Positions 1-6,261 of a stretch of 7,268 nt of DNA are shown one piece after another. Source of the stretch: Omnitrophica WOR_2 bacterium RIFCSPLOWO2_12_FULL_51_24 (GTDB lineage Bacteria; Omnitrophota; Gorgyraeia; Pluralincolimonadales; Pluralincolimonadaceae); NCBI GenBank assembly GCA_001805885.1, contig MHHC01000015.1:1-7268 (forward strand), written 5' to 3'. The notes under the pieces were generated by a model, which had not been told where the DNA came from, did not search any database, and saw only the letters and a program-made list of their open reading frames with translations. Position 1 is the first letter of the stretch. Every line of letters begins with the position of its first letter. Both the position numbers and the translations under genes were made by a program.

Positions 1-70
1 CAAAAAGATGGGGCATAACCAAAATAAGCGAGGCCGCGAATACAAATTTTATGATCGCTTTGTTTACCAT
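1..70 (-). CDS. N-terminus of a probably exported or membrane protein (partial)
   Basis: An ATG at 70..68 on the minus strand opens a frame that stays open to the window edge. It gives 23 residues beginning MVNKAIIKFVFAASLILV and continuing MPHLF. The pattern of a Lys-containing start followed by a hydrophobic stretch (about residues 5-18) is that of a Sec signal peptide or an N-terminal membrane anchor. No domain is visible, so no function can be assigned. It follows the aldolase-like gene on the same strand after 22 bp and is therefore likely the third gene of the HD-GYP/aldolase operon. The start is supported by an unusually strong ribosome binding site just upstream. The gene continues beyond base 1. 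Confidence 0.72.
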   Translation of the reverse strand, partial: MVNKAIIKFVFAASLILVMPHLF

Positions 71-75
71 TTGGA

Positions 76-85
76 CCTCCTCCTT
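76..85 (-). promoter_or_regulatory. Strong Shine-Dalgarno site for the truncated left-edge gene
   Basis: On the minus strand this reads AAGGAGGAGG, two overlapping anti-16S matches placed 5 to 8 nt before the ATG at 70. It lies wholly in the 22-nt gap after the stop codon of the aldolase-like gene. It is the best ribosome binding site in the window and fixes the start of the partial gene. Confidence 0.75.
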
Positions 86-92
86 AAAGGGT

Positions 93-1046
93 TTACTGCG
101 TCTCCCCGCTTCCGATGAGGTTCTCGTAAAACTCCCTGTAGTTCTCTTTCTTTTCGCTGTCGCGCAGCGCCATCGCGGCGCGGGGATGCTCGTCAAGAAT
201 ACCTGTTATCGCGTACGGTATGATGTAACCCCACTCCATCTTCTCTCTTAGGGGTATGAATTCCTTTGATATCAGTTCGAGGACCGGGCGGATATCAAAC
301 TTAGGGTTCTTAAGGAATCCGAGTATGAGCTCTAGCGGGCAGTTGCCGGCGGCCCTGCCGAGTCCGTAGACCGTCCCGTCCACATAATTCGCGTTGTGTA
401 TTATCGCCTCTATCGTGTTGCCGAAGGCGAGCTGCTGGTTGTTGTGGGCGTGTATGCCTATCTCTTTGTTTTTTATTATGTCCTTTGCCTTCTTTACGAG
501 AAATTCTGTCGTCTCCTGGTATAGCGCGCCGTTGCTGTCCACGATATAGACCACGCCGGCCTTGCACTCCTCGTTAAGCTGGTGGAAGGCCTCGGTAAGC
601 TCGTTGTCGGGCGCCTTCGATATGGCCATTATGTTGACCGCCGTCTCGTAACCCTTGTCCGCGAACTGGTTGGCGAGGAATATCGCCTTGTCTATGTCTT
701 TGACGTAACATGCGACCCGGACCATAGCCACCGGGCTCTCCTTGCGCGGCTTTACGTCCTCAACGTCGACGCGGTCGACATCGACCATGACGGAGATCTT
801 CGTCTGCGACTCGATGCCGTCGGTGACCCTCCTGATCTCGTCATCATCGCAGAACTTCCATTGGCCGTATTCCTTGTCGGAGAAGAGTTTCTTCGAGTTC
901 TTATATCCTATCTCCATGTAATCTATCTTCGCCTCCGAGAGCGCCTTATAGACGGCGCGGACGAATTTGAAATCAAAGTCGTGCTTATTTATCAGGCCGC
1001 CGTCCCTTATCGTGCAATCCAGCACTTTTATCTTCTCCCTGAACAT
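93..1046 (-). CDS. DRE-TIM metallolyase family protein, MhpE/DmpG-like aldolase domain
   Basis: The 317-residue protein has the hallmarks of the HMG-CoA lyase / 4-hydroxy-2-oxovalerate aldolase superfamily, TIM-barrel enzymes that make or break C-C bonds next to a 2-oxo acid using a divalent metal. Visible motifs are LDCTIRDGG (9-17, with R14 and D15), DSNGAL (170-175), the metal-binding HxH in GIHAHNN (H199, H201) and GRAAGNCPLE (230-239). The C-terminal part (EWGYIIPYAITGILDEHPRAA, about 271-291) resembles a group usually annotated only as 'aldolase catalytic domain-containing protein'. The DmpG catalytic His that follows RDG at +3 is absent; Leu18 occupies that place. No acylating acetaldehyde dehydrogenase partner is nearby, so a catabolic role with that enzyme is unlikely. 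The start lies 5 bp after the HD-GYP stop. Its Shine-Dalgarno GGAAGGAG (1057-1064) sits inside the last HD-GYP codons, suggesting translational coupling. Fold confident, substrate unknown. Confidence 0.9.
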   Translation of the reverse strand: MFREKIKVLDCTIRDGGLINKHDFDFKFVRAVYKALSEAKIDYMEIGYKNSKKLFSDKEYGQWKFCDDDEIRRVTDGIESQTKISVMVDVDRVDVEDVKPRKESPVAMVRVACYVKDIDKAIFLANQFADKGYETAVNIMAISKAPDNELTEAFHQLNEECKAGVVYIVDSNGALYQETTEFLVKKAKDIIKNKEIGIHAHNNQQLAFGNTIEAIIHNANYVDGTVYGLGRAAGNCPLELILGFLKNPKFDIRPVLELISKEFIPLREKMEWGYIIPYAITGILDEHPRAAMALRDSEKKENYREFYENLIGSGETQ

Positions 1047-1051
1047 TTTAC

Positions 1052-2461
1052 TTATTCTCCTTCCCGATTTAGGACCTTGAGAAAAGCTTCCACAATGCGC
1101 GGGTTAAACTGTGTCCCGCTGTTCTTCTTCAATTCTTCTAAGGCCCCCCCTTTATTCAGCGGACCCCTGTATGCGCGAGTGGTAGTCATGGCATCATATG
1201 AATCGGCGACTGAAACGATCTGGGCTAAGATATCGATCTCATCGCCTTTAAGCTCGTCAGGATAACCTTTTCCGTCGTAGCGTTCGTGATGCGACCTGAC
1301 GATAGACAGCATCCTCTTATCCAAAAAGACCGGCCCCAGGATCTCCTCCCCTGTAACAGGATGTTCTTTGATGAGCCTCCACTCCTCGTCGCTGAGGTTC
1401 TCAGATTTATTTAATAACTGCTCGTCGAGTTCTAATTTTCCTATATCGTGGAGTTCGGCCACCCTTTTGAGCATGTCGGCTTCTTTTACGGAGATCCCCA
1501 TCTCCAGGGCGATCTGGCGCGAGTACTCAGCGACCCTATCCGAATGGCCCTTCGTGTAACTGTCCTTCGCCTCAAGGACGCGCACGAACGATTGGACGAT
1601 ACGGTAAAAATAATCCTGCAGGGCCTCTTTTGACGCGATGAGGGTTTCGGCCATCTTATTGAAGGACTCGCCGAGCCGGCTTATCTCATCCGTGCCTTTT
1701 ATGTCGACTCTATATCCGAGGTCTCCAGCGGCGAGGCGCATGGTCGCTTCCTCAAGTTTTTCTACCGGACCGGTAACCCTCTTTGAGACCAAAAGCCCCA
1801 AAACAACAGAGATCAACATACCCACACCCAACACTAAAATGGCTCTCCGCTTGAGCTCTTTTTGTATGCCGTAGACATCCTGCGCGCCGATATCTATCCC
1901 GATTATAGCTACCACCTTGCCGTCCCTGCCGCGTATGGGGGCGTAACCTGATAAAGTGGCGCCCCACTCATCGACCATAAGTCTCTTATCAACGGAAGGG
2001 CTTTCAAACGCTTTTGACATTTCGGGAAATCTGGAGGCATCATACTTATCGCCGGGATATGCGGTAGGACCGCCTTCCCTTTTGTCCGGAGTCCGGGGTT
2101 CGGGATCTACGATAAACTGCAAGACGCCCTCCTTGTCGGTGCGGCCCATAGTGTATACAAAAAGGATCTGCGAGTTGACTTTTTTGATCTGTAATAACTT
2201 TTCGGCGATGATCTTATACTGCTCGCTTTTTACGCCTTCAGGGCCCCGGAGAGGGACCTGCATAAGGATATCCGGGTCTATGACCAAAGCTGCGGTCTGC
2301 GTGACCATCTTAAGTTCTTCCCTGAACTGTTCGAATTGGGAGTTATAACTGAATTTATATATAAGGAAATTGCTGATAGCGGCTATCAAAAACAGAGAGA
2401 GGACAAGGGCTACTGTGACTTTGGAACGGAAACTTCCGGAAAAAAACTGATTTTTTCCCAT
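1052..2461 (-). CDS. Membrane sensor with Cache-like, HAMP and HD-GYP domains (cyclic di-GMP phosphodiesterase)
   Basis: This 469-residue inner-membrane protein should hydrolyse cyclic di-GMP in response to an extracytoplasmic signal. Layout: short cytoplasmic tail, first membrane segment (about 14-36), periplasmic region (37-205) resembling a PDC/Cache sensor and ending in SGYAPIRGRDGKVVAIIGIDI, second membrane segment (207-225), HAMP (about 226-278), HD-GYP (about 285-465). The HD-GYP metal-ligand set appears intact: H306 in KGHSDRV, H338-D339 in HDIGK, H367 in EHPVTG, H391-H392 and the GYP loop in HHERYDGKGYP (391-401), and D420 in SVADSYDAM, so an active enzyme is expected. No GGDEF or EAL domain is present. 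The ATG at 2461 is the only plausible start that keeps the first membrane segment. It has no Shine-Dalgarno, and the promoter predicts an almost leaderless mRNA. The gene is divergent from cstA and leads an operon with the aldolase-like gene. The sensor ligand is unknown. Confidence 0.95.
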   Translation of the reverse strand: MGKNQFFSGSFRSKVTVALVLSLFLIAAISNFLIYKFSYNSQFEQFREELKMVTQTAALVIDPDILMQVPLRGPEGVKSEQYKIIAEKLLQIKKVNSQILFVYTMGRTDKEGVLQFIVDPEPRTPDKREGGPTAYPGDKYDASRFPEMSKAFESPSVDKRLMVDEWGATLSGYAPIRGRDGKVVAIIGIDIGAQDVYGIQKELKRRAILVLGVGMLISVVLGLLVSKRVTGPVEKLEEATMRLAAGDLGYRVDIKGTDEISRLGESFNKMAETLIASKEALQDYFYRIVQSFVRVLEAKDSYTKGHSDRVAEYSRQIALEMGISVKEADMLKRVAELHDIGKLELDEQLLNKSENLSDEEWRLIKEHPVTGEEILGPVFLDKRMLSIVRSHHERYDGKGYPDELKGDEIDILAQIVSVADSYDAMTTTRAYRGPLNKGGALEELKKNSGTQFNPRIVEAFLKVLNREGE

Positions 2462-2469
2462 AGTGCTTT

Positions 2470-2498
2470 ATTATACATGCATATCAGGGTCATATCAA
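2470..2498 (-). promoter_or_regulatory. Sigma70-like promoter of the HD-GYP operon
   Basis: On the minus strand a -35 element TTGATA (2493-2498; 5 of 6 to TTGACA) and a perfect -10 TATAAT (2470-2475) are separated by exactly 17 bp. Only 8 bp lie between the -10 and the ATG at 2461, so transcription should begin within about 3 nt of the start codon. The promoter is inferred from sequence match only. Confidence 0.72.
2480..2497. repeat. 7-bp direct repeat, 11-bp period, possible operator
   Basis: CATATCA occurs at 2480-2486 and again at 2491-2497 with GGGT between, so the two half-sites lie one helical turn apart. This 7+4+7 layout is the one bound by OmpR/PhoB-type response regulators. The repeat lies between the HD-GYP promoter's -10 and -35 hexamers and covers five of the six -35 bases. 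It lies about 60-75 bp upstream of the predicted cstA transcription start. A 7-bp repeat can occur by chance in 100 bp, so this is a candidate only. Confidence 0.35.
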
Positions 2499-2520
2499 GA
2501 GAACTCTGCTTTATAATGAT

Positions 2521-2549
2521 TTTACACGGGACCGGAATGCGGGTATAAT
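2521..2549 (+). promoter_or_regulatory. Sigma70-like promoter of cstA
   Basis: A -35 TTTACA (2521-2526; 5 of 6 to TTGACA) and a perfect -10 TATAAT (2544-2549) are separated by 17 bp. Transcription would start near 2556, giving a leader of about 10 nt before the ATG at 2566. It stands back to back with the HD-GYP promoter; the two -35 elements are 22 bp apart. Inferred from sequence match only. Confidence 0.7.
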
Positions 2550-2565
2550 AGCTGAAAAGGGATCC

Positions 2566-4347
2566 ATGCACGCCTTAACTCTTATAATAGTAAGTCTGCT
2601 CATATTCGCGCTCGCGTACCGTTTCTACGCTAAATTCATAATCACAAAGGTGCTCGTCTTCGACCAGTCACGGCCGACGCCGGCCCATACCCACCGCGAC
2701 GGCAAGGATTATCACCCCACTAATAAATTCGTCCTCTTCGGCCACCATTTCGCCGCGATCTCGGGCGCGGGCCCGCTTGTCGGACCTGTGCTGGCGGCGC
2801 AGTTCGGGTTTCTTCCCGGTTTTCTCTGGATATTAATAGGCGCGGTGCTCGGGGGCGCGGTCCACGACATGGTCATACTCTTTGCGTCCGTCAGGATGAA
2901 AGGGCAATCCCTCACCCGCCTCGCCAAAAAACATATAGGTCCTGCCGCCGGCATCGCCACCGGCTTCGCGATACTTTTCATAATAATAACGGCGCTGGCC
3001 GGCCTCGGGCTCGTCGTGGTAAATGCCCTGAGCGAAAGTTCGTGGGCCACTTTCACGATCGCGATGACTATACCGGCGGCGTTTATTATGGCCCTTTACA
3101 TGTATAAGATAAGGCCGGGCAAGATCGTAGAGGCCTCGCTCATAGGCGTGACGATAGTGATATTAGGCGTTGTATTCGGAGAGCCGCTCTCAAAGACAAG
3201 CTTCGGCAATCTTTTTCTTTTTTCAAAACCCGCGCTTTCGGTCATATTGCCGAGTTATGGTTTCATCGCCTCGACTCTCCCGGTCTGGCTCTTGCTCTGC
3301 CCGCGGGACTACTTAAGCTCCTATATGAAGATCGGCACAATAGCGCTTCTCGTCCTCGGGATATTTATGGTAAACCCGGTTCTCCGTATGCCGGCGCTCA
3401 CGCCATATATCCACGGCGGAGGGCCGATAATACCGGGTAAGGTCTGGCCGTTCGTCTGCATAACTATCGCCTGCGGCGCGATAAGCGGCTTCCACAGCCT
3501 TGTGAGTTCAGGCACTACTCCCAAGATGATAAATAACGAGGCCGAGATACGTTTTATCGGCTACGGCGCGATGCTGGTCGAGGCCGTCGTCTCCATAATG
3601 GCCCTTATCGCCGCGACCGTAATGCTGCCCGGGGATTACTTCGCGATAAATCTTCCGCATGACGCGTTCGCCAAATTAGGATTGAATATAACAAATTTAA
3701 AAGAGATCGAGCAGATGACCGGCGAGACCTTGGCCGGAAGGCCCGGAGGAGCGGTTTCGCTCGCGGCAGGGATGTCGCTCATCCTCTCCTCGATAAAAGG
3801 CATGAAACACCTGATGGGCTATTGGTACCACTTCGCGATCATGTTTGAGGCGCTCTTCGTTTTAACGACGGTGGATACCGGGACGCGCGTGGCGCGTTAC
3901 ATACTTCAGGAGATGGTCAAGTTCGTCAACCCGAGATTAGGCAGGAGCAGCTGGATGCCCGGCGTAATAATAAGCGGGGCGGTCATCAGTTTCTTATGGG
4001 GATATCTTGTCTATAACGGGGATATATCTACTATCTGGCCGATGTTCGGTGTGGCGAACCAGCTTCTGGCGACGCTCGCGCTATGCGTAGGAACCGTATT
4101 TATACTTAAACACAGCGCAAAAAAATATTACTGCCTGATAACTTTCCTTCCCTCGCTCTTCATGTTCGCCACGACTTTCGTGGCGGCTATCGAGAATATA
4201 ACGGTCAATTACCTTCCGAAACATACCTTTCAGGGGAATCTCAATGCCGCGCTCTCCATAATCATGCTGGCGCTGGTAATAATAATATTCTTCGAATCGC
4301 TCAGGAAGTCTGTTTCCTTGCTGAAAGTCTCAGGGCGTAACCGATGA
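2566..4347 (+). CDS. cstA: CstA-family carbon starvation protein, peptide/pyruvate transporter
   Basis: The 593-residue polytopic membrane protein belongs to the CstA family, which in E. coli includes CstA (peptide and pyruvate uptake on carbon starvation) and BtsT/YjiY (pyruvate:H+ symport). Diagnostic stretches are the N-terminal core around HHFAAISGAGPLVGPVLAAQ (60-79) with GGAVHDMV (96-103), SSGTTPKMINNE (314-325), TTVDTGTRVARYILQEM (434-450) and YNGDISTIWPMFGVANQLLA (483-502). Hydrophobic segments run along the whole length. It is shorter than the roughly 700-residue E. coli protein but both the core and the C-terminal region are present, so it looks complete. The ATG at 2566 follows AAGGG (2557-2561) with a short 4-nt gap. 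It is a single-gene unit, divergent from the Cache/HD-GYP gene, and its 3' end overlaps the convergent glycosyltransferase gene by 47 bp. Family assignment is firm; the choice between peptide and pyruvate as substrate is not decidable here. Confidence 0.96.
   Translation: MHALTLIIVSLLIFALAYRFYAKFIITKVLVFDQSRPTPAHTHRDGKDYHPTNKFVLFGHHFAAISGAGPLVGPVLAAQFGFLPGFLWILIGAVLGGAVHDMVILFASVRMKGQSLTRLAKKHIGPAAGIATGFAILFIIITALAGLGLVVVNALSESSWATFTIAMTIPAAFIMALYMYKIRPGKIVEASLIGVTIVILGVVFGEPLSKTSFGNLFLFSKPALSVILPSYGFIASTLPVWLLLCPRDYLSSYMKIGTIALLVLGIFMVNPVLRMPALTPYIHGGGPIIPGKVWPFVCITIACGAISGFHSLVSSGTTPKMINNEAEIRFIGYGAMLVEAVVSIMALIAATVMLPGDYFAINLPHDAFAKLGLNITNLKEIEQMTGETLAGRPGGAVSLAAGMSLILSSIKGMKHLMGYWYHFAIMFEALFVLTTVDTGTRVARYILQEMVKFVNPRLGRSSWMPGVIISGAVISFLWGYLVYNGDISTIWPMFGVANQLLATLALCVGTVFILKHSAKKYYCLITFLPSLFMFATTFVAAIENITVNYLPKHTFQGNLNAALSIIMLALVIIIFFESLRKSVSLLKVSGRNR
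4301..4347. other. 47-bp tail-to-tail gene overlap
   Basis: The cstA stop (TGA at 4345-4347, plus) and the GT2 stop (TGA at 4303..4301, minus) are crossed over each other, so the last 15 or so codons of each gene are coded on opposite strands of the same DNA. No hairpin with a T-run is visible here, so the two transcripts probably read into each other. Confidence 0.9.
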
Positions 4348-5032
4348 CTTTGATGTAGTTCCAGCCCACCTTAAAAAGACGGAACTTCGACCTACCCATC
4401 CCCGCCTTCCGCTGGATCCAGGAGACCGGAACCTCCGCTATGTTATACCCGAAGATTATCGGCAAGATCCCTGTCTCCGCGTTTATCGCGAAATCGTCGC
4501 TCCTCCAGGGGATCTTCCGTATTATCTCGGCCCTGTAAAGCTTGAAATTATTGGTCAGGTCTTTCTGCCCGAGGCGCAAGAGCGCCCTTACGATAAAGTG
4601 GAATGAGCGGTTCATTATCTTCTTCATGAGCGGATAATTGACCAGCCTTCCGCCCTCCATATACCGCGAACCTATCGCCCCGTCGCGCCCCTCCGCCTCC
4701 GCCGCACGGATAAGCGACCGCACCTCTTTGATATTCTCTACAAAATCTGAATCCATCGTCAGGACATAGTCCGCTTTCGGGTTTACGTTCTTAAAGCCCG
4801 TCCTCAGGGCAAGCCCTACCCCGCTCGGCAGGCCCTTTTCTATAAGCCTGACTTTGCTGTCGCGGCCCATCCAGGTCCGGACGACCTCGGAGGTCCTGTC
4901 AGTGCTGGAATCGTTGACCACTATGATCTCGAGAAGTTCATCGTGATAATCCCCCAGCAGGCCTTCGATCATCCTGCCGATGTTCTCCTCTTCGTCATGT
5001 GCGATCAAGACGGCCGACAGGTTCCCTTTCAT
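4301..5032 (-). CDS. Family 2 glycosyltransferase, DPM1-like (polyprenyl-phosphate sugar synthase)
   Basis: The 243-residue protein is a GT-A fold enzyme close in layout to dolichyl-phosphate mannosyltransferase (DPM1) and bacterial polyprenyl-phosphate glycosyltransferases, which move a sugar from a nucleotide donor to a polyprenyl phosphate at the cytoplasmic face. Motifs: N-terminal VLIAHDEEENIGRMI (8-22), nucleotide-binding VVNDSSTDRT (38-47), metal-binding DSD (94-96) in LTMDSDF, LTNNFKLYR (159-167), INAETG (183-188) and QRKAGMGRSKF (207-217), the lipid-phosphate-side loop typical of the DPM group. There is no membrane segment, so it is soluble or peripheral and needs a separate membrane partner; the GT87 protein directly upstream fits. 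Its ATG overlaps that gene's stop as ATGA, and AAGGTGG (5040-5046) gives a Shine-Dalgarno 7 nt ahead. The last codons are antisense to the end of cstA. Sugar specificity cannot be told. Confidence 0.92.
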   Translation of the reverse strand: MKGNLSAVLIAHDEEENIGRMIEGLLGDYHDELLEIIVVNDSSTDRTSEVVRTWMGRDSKVRLIEKGLPSGVGLALRTGFKNVNPKADYVLTMDSDFVENIKEVRSLIRAAEAEGRDGAIGSRYMEGGRLVNYPLMKKIMNRSFHFIVRALLRLGQKDLTNNFKLYRAEIIRKIPWRSDDFAINAETGILPIIFGYNIAEVPVSWIQRKAGMGRSKFRLFKVGWNYIKVIGYALRLSARKQTS

Positions 5033-6261
5033 CGCGAAGCCACCTTGACCATAACCGCCCAGAAGATCAGGGTAGCCCAGAAGATCAGGGAAATATTCTT
5101 TAGGAAGGGTACACCTACCAAGCAGGTGGAAATAAACAGGGCTGAAGAGGCCGCAAGTAAAGACCTCTTATCGGCCGCCGAAACTTCCACGCGGCCGTTA
5201 AGATCAAGCGCGACAAAATAAAAGACGAACGTCCACGCCCAGGTGTAATAGATGCAATATTGCGGAAGCATGAGGGCGAGCATCAAAAAGACCGAATAAG
5301 CCAGCCCCTGCGAGGCCTCTTTTGAATTCTTCCAGGCCGCGATACATGACAATAAGACGATCGCTGCCGAACAGGCCCTGATGATCAGATGGATCGATAC
5401 GGGAGGGATGAGATAAAGGAAATTCTCGGTGCCGCCCGGCGCCAGTAACCTTCCGACGGCTCCCGGCAGCGACTGGTTGCTGACCCTGAGGTCCAGGTAG
5501 TTCACATAAGAGGCCGCGGCGGAGAATGGCTTTATGGTGCGCTCGAACCATTCCTTCAGCAGGTAGTTGTTAAACCCTATGCCCAATACCGCGGAAGGGA
5601 CGAGGAAAAAGACGATAAAAACGCCCGCGATGAACCAGGGTATAAACCTTCCCTTGCTTTTCAGGATGAAGTACAGGATAAAGACCAGCAAGGGGCTGTA
5701 TACGGTCAAGGCGAGGCAGAAGAAGACTGCCGAAAAGAACATCCTGTCTTTTTTGAACAACAAGAGAGCCGCCAGCAGAAAAAACAGGGCGACGAGCTTG
5801 TTCTGGCTGTTGGCCAATTCATATAACAGGAAAGGCATAGACAACAGGAGGCTTATCTTCAGGTTACGCGCCCCTTCCCCTTTCGCCGATGGCGGAATAA
5901 GCTGAAGCAATATCAGCGCGCTGAGCGCTATCGCCGCGAGCTCTGCCAGATACCATGCGTATATTGAAGGTAGCATGTCTTTGAAGGTGATCGGATCGGC
6001 GTAGAAGAGGGGCTCTACCTTCTTGCTCTTAAGCAGAAAAGGGGCCTGGAGGACCGCCATTCCCGGAGCGTAACGGAAAAGCGGGCGGTTCGCATCGGAG
6101 ATATTTTCATACGGTGACTTCCCGTGCGATACCTGATCGACGCCGTAGAGCCCCACGTTCAGGTCCCTGCCGCCCCTCATGGACAGGGAGATGCCCGTGA
6201 CTATGACGGCAACGGCGATGAACATCCAGAAAAAAATATTAAAAACCGGGGACCTTCTCAT
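5029..6261 (-). CDS. GT87-type polytopic membrane glycosyltransferase
   Basis: The 410-residue protein is an integral membrane GT-C enzyme. It matches the GT87 (DUF2029, PimE-like) pattern: a first membrane segment (about 8-26) followed by a loop with the likely catalytic Asp (D33 in GRDLNVGLYG) and a Tyr-rich stretch (HGKSPYE, 46-52), a helix with NSQNKLVALFFLLAALLLF (151-169), and the hallmark SNQSLPGAVGRLL (261-273). About ten hydrophobic segments can be drawn. Known members transfer a mannose-type sugar from a polyprenyl-phosphate donor to a glycan or glycolipid outside the cytoplasmic membrane. The gene starts with an ATGA overlap on the SDR gene with no clear Shine-Dalgarno, and ends with an ATGA overlap on the DPM1-like gene, which could make its donor. 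The last membrane helix contains a small tandem duplication (LIFWAT-LIFWAV, 392-403). Family placement comes from motifs and hydropathy only; other GT-C families are a lesser alternative. Confidence 0.82.
   Translation of the reverse strand: MRRSPVFNIFFWMFIAVAVIVTGISLSMRGGRDLNVGLYGVDQVSHGKSPYENISDANRPLFRYAPGMAVLQAPFLLKSKKVEPLFYADPITFKDMLPSIYAWYLAELAAIALSALILLQLIPPSAKGEGARNLKISLLLSMPFLLYELANSQNKLVALFFLLAALLLFKKDRMFFSAVFFCLALTVYSPLLVFILYFILKSKGRFIPWFIAGVFIVFFLVPSAVLGIGFNNYLLKEWFERTIKPFSAAASYVNYLDLRVSNQSLPGAVGRLLAPGGTENFLYLIPPVSIHLIIRACSAAIVLLSCIAAWKNSKEASQGLAYSVFLMLALMLPQYCIYYTWAWTFVFYFVALDLNGRVEVSAADKRSLLAASSALFISTCLVGVPFLKNISLIFWATLIFWAVMVKVASR
5057..5090. repeat. 18-bp tandem microduplication inside the GT87 gene
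   Basis: GCCCAGAAGATCAGGG occurs at 5057-5072 and again, identical over 16 bases, at 5075-5090. The period is 18 bp, so the reading frame is kept. It codes for LIFWAT followed by LIFWAV (residues 392-403) in the final hydrophobic segment, adding six residues of helix. Confidence 0.9.

Noticed and set aside
93..1046. Calling the enzyme 4-hydroxy-2-oxovalerate aldolase (MhpE/DmpG)
   Set aside because: The catalytic His of that enzyme and its dehydrogenase partner are both missing, so only the superfamily name is justified.
582..1265. Long plus-strand open frame (227 codons) opposite the aldolase and HD-GYP genes
   Set aside because: It is antisense to two clearly conserved genes and spans their junction. 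It has no recognisable motif, and its composition looks like the reverse reading of coding DNA.
1956..2348. Plus-strand open frame of 130 codons opposite the sensor domain
   Set aside because: It lies fully within the HD-GYP gene on the other strand, with no family resemblance.
2498..2507. Imperfect palindrome AGAG-AA-CTCT between the divergent promoters
   Set aside because: Arms of only 4 bp with a 2-nt centre are expected by chance and are too short for a convincing operator.
2512..2517. Additional TATAAT on the plus strand as a second cstA promoter
   Set aside because: The sequence 17 bp upstream (GTCATA) is a poor -35. The promoter at 2521-2549 matches much better.
4330..4400. Possible bidirectional terminator at the cstA/GT2 junction
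   Set aside because: No GC-rich stem followed by a T-run could be found on either strand.
5204..5551. Minus-strand frame of 115 codons inside the GT87 gene
   Set aside because: It is an alternative frame of a real membrane protein gene. Its His/Arg/Gly-rich product is typical of an out-of-frame shadow.
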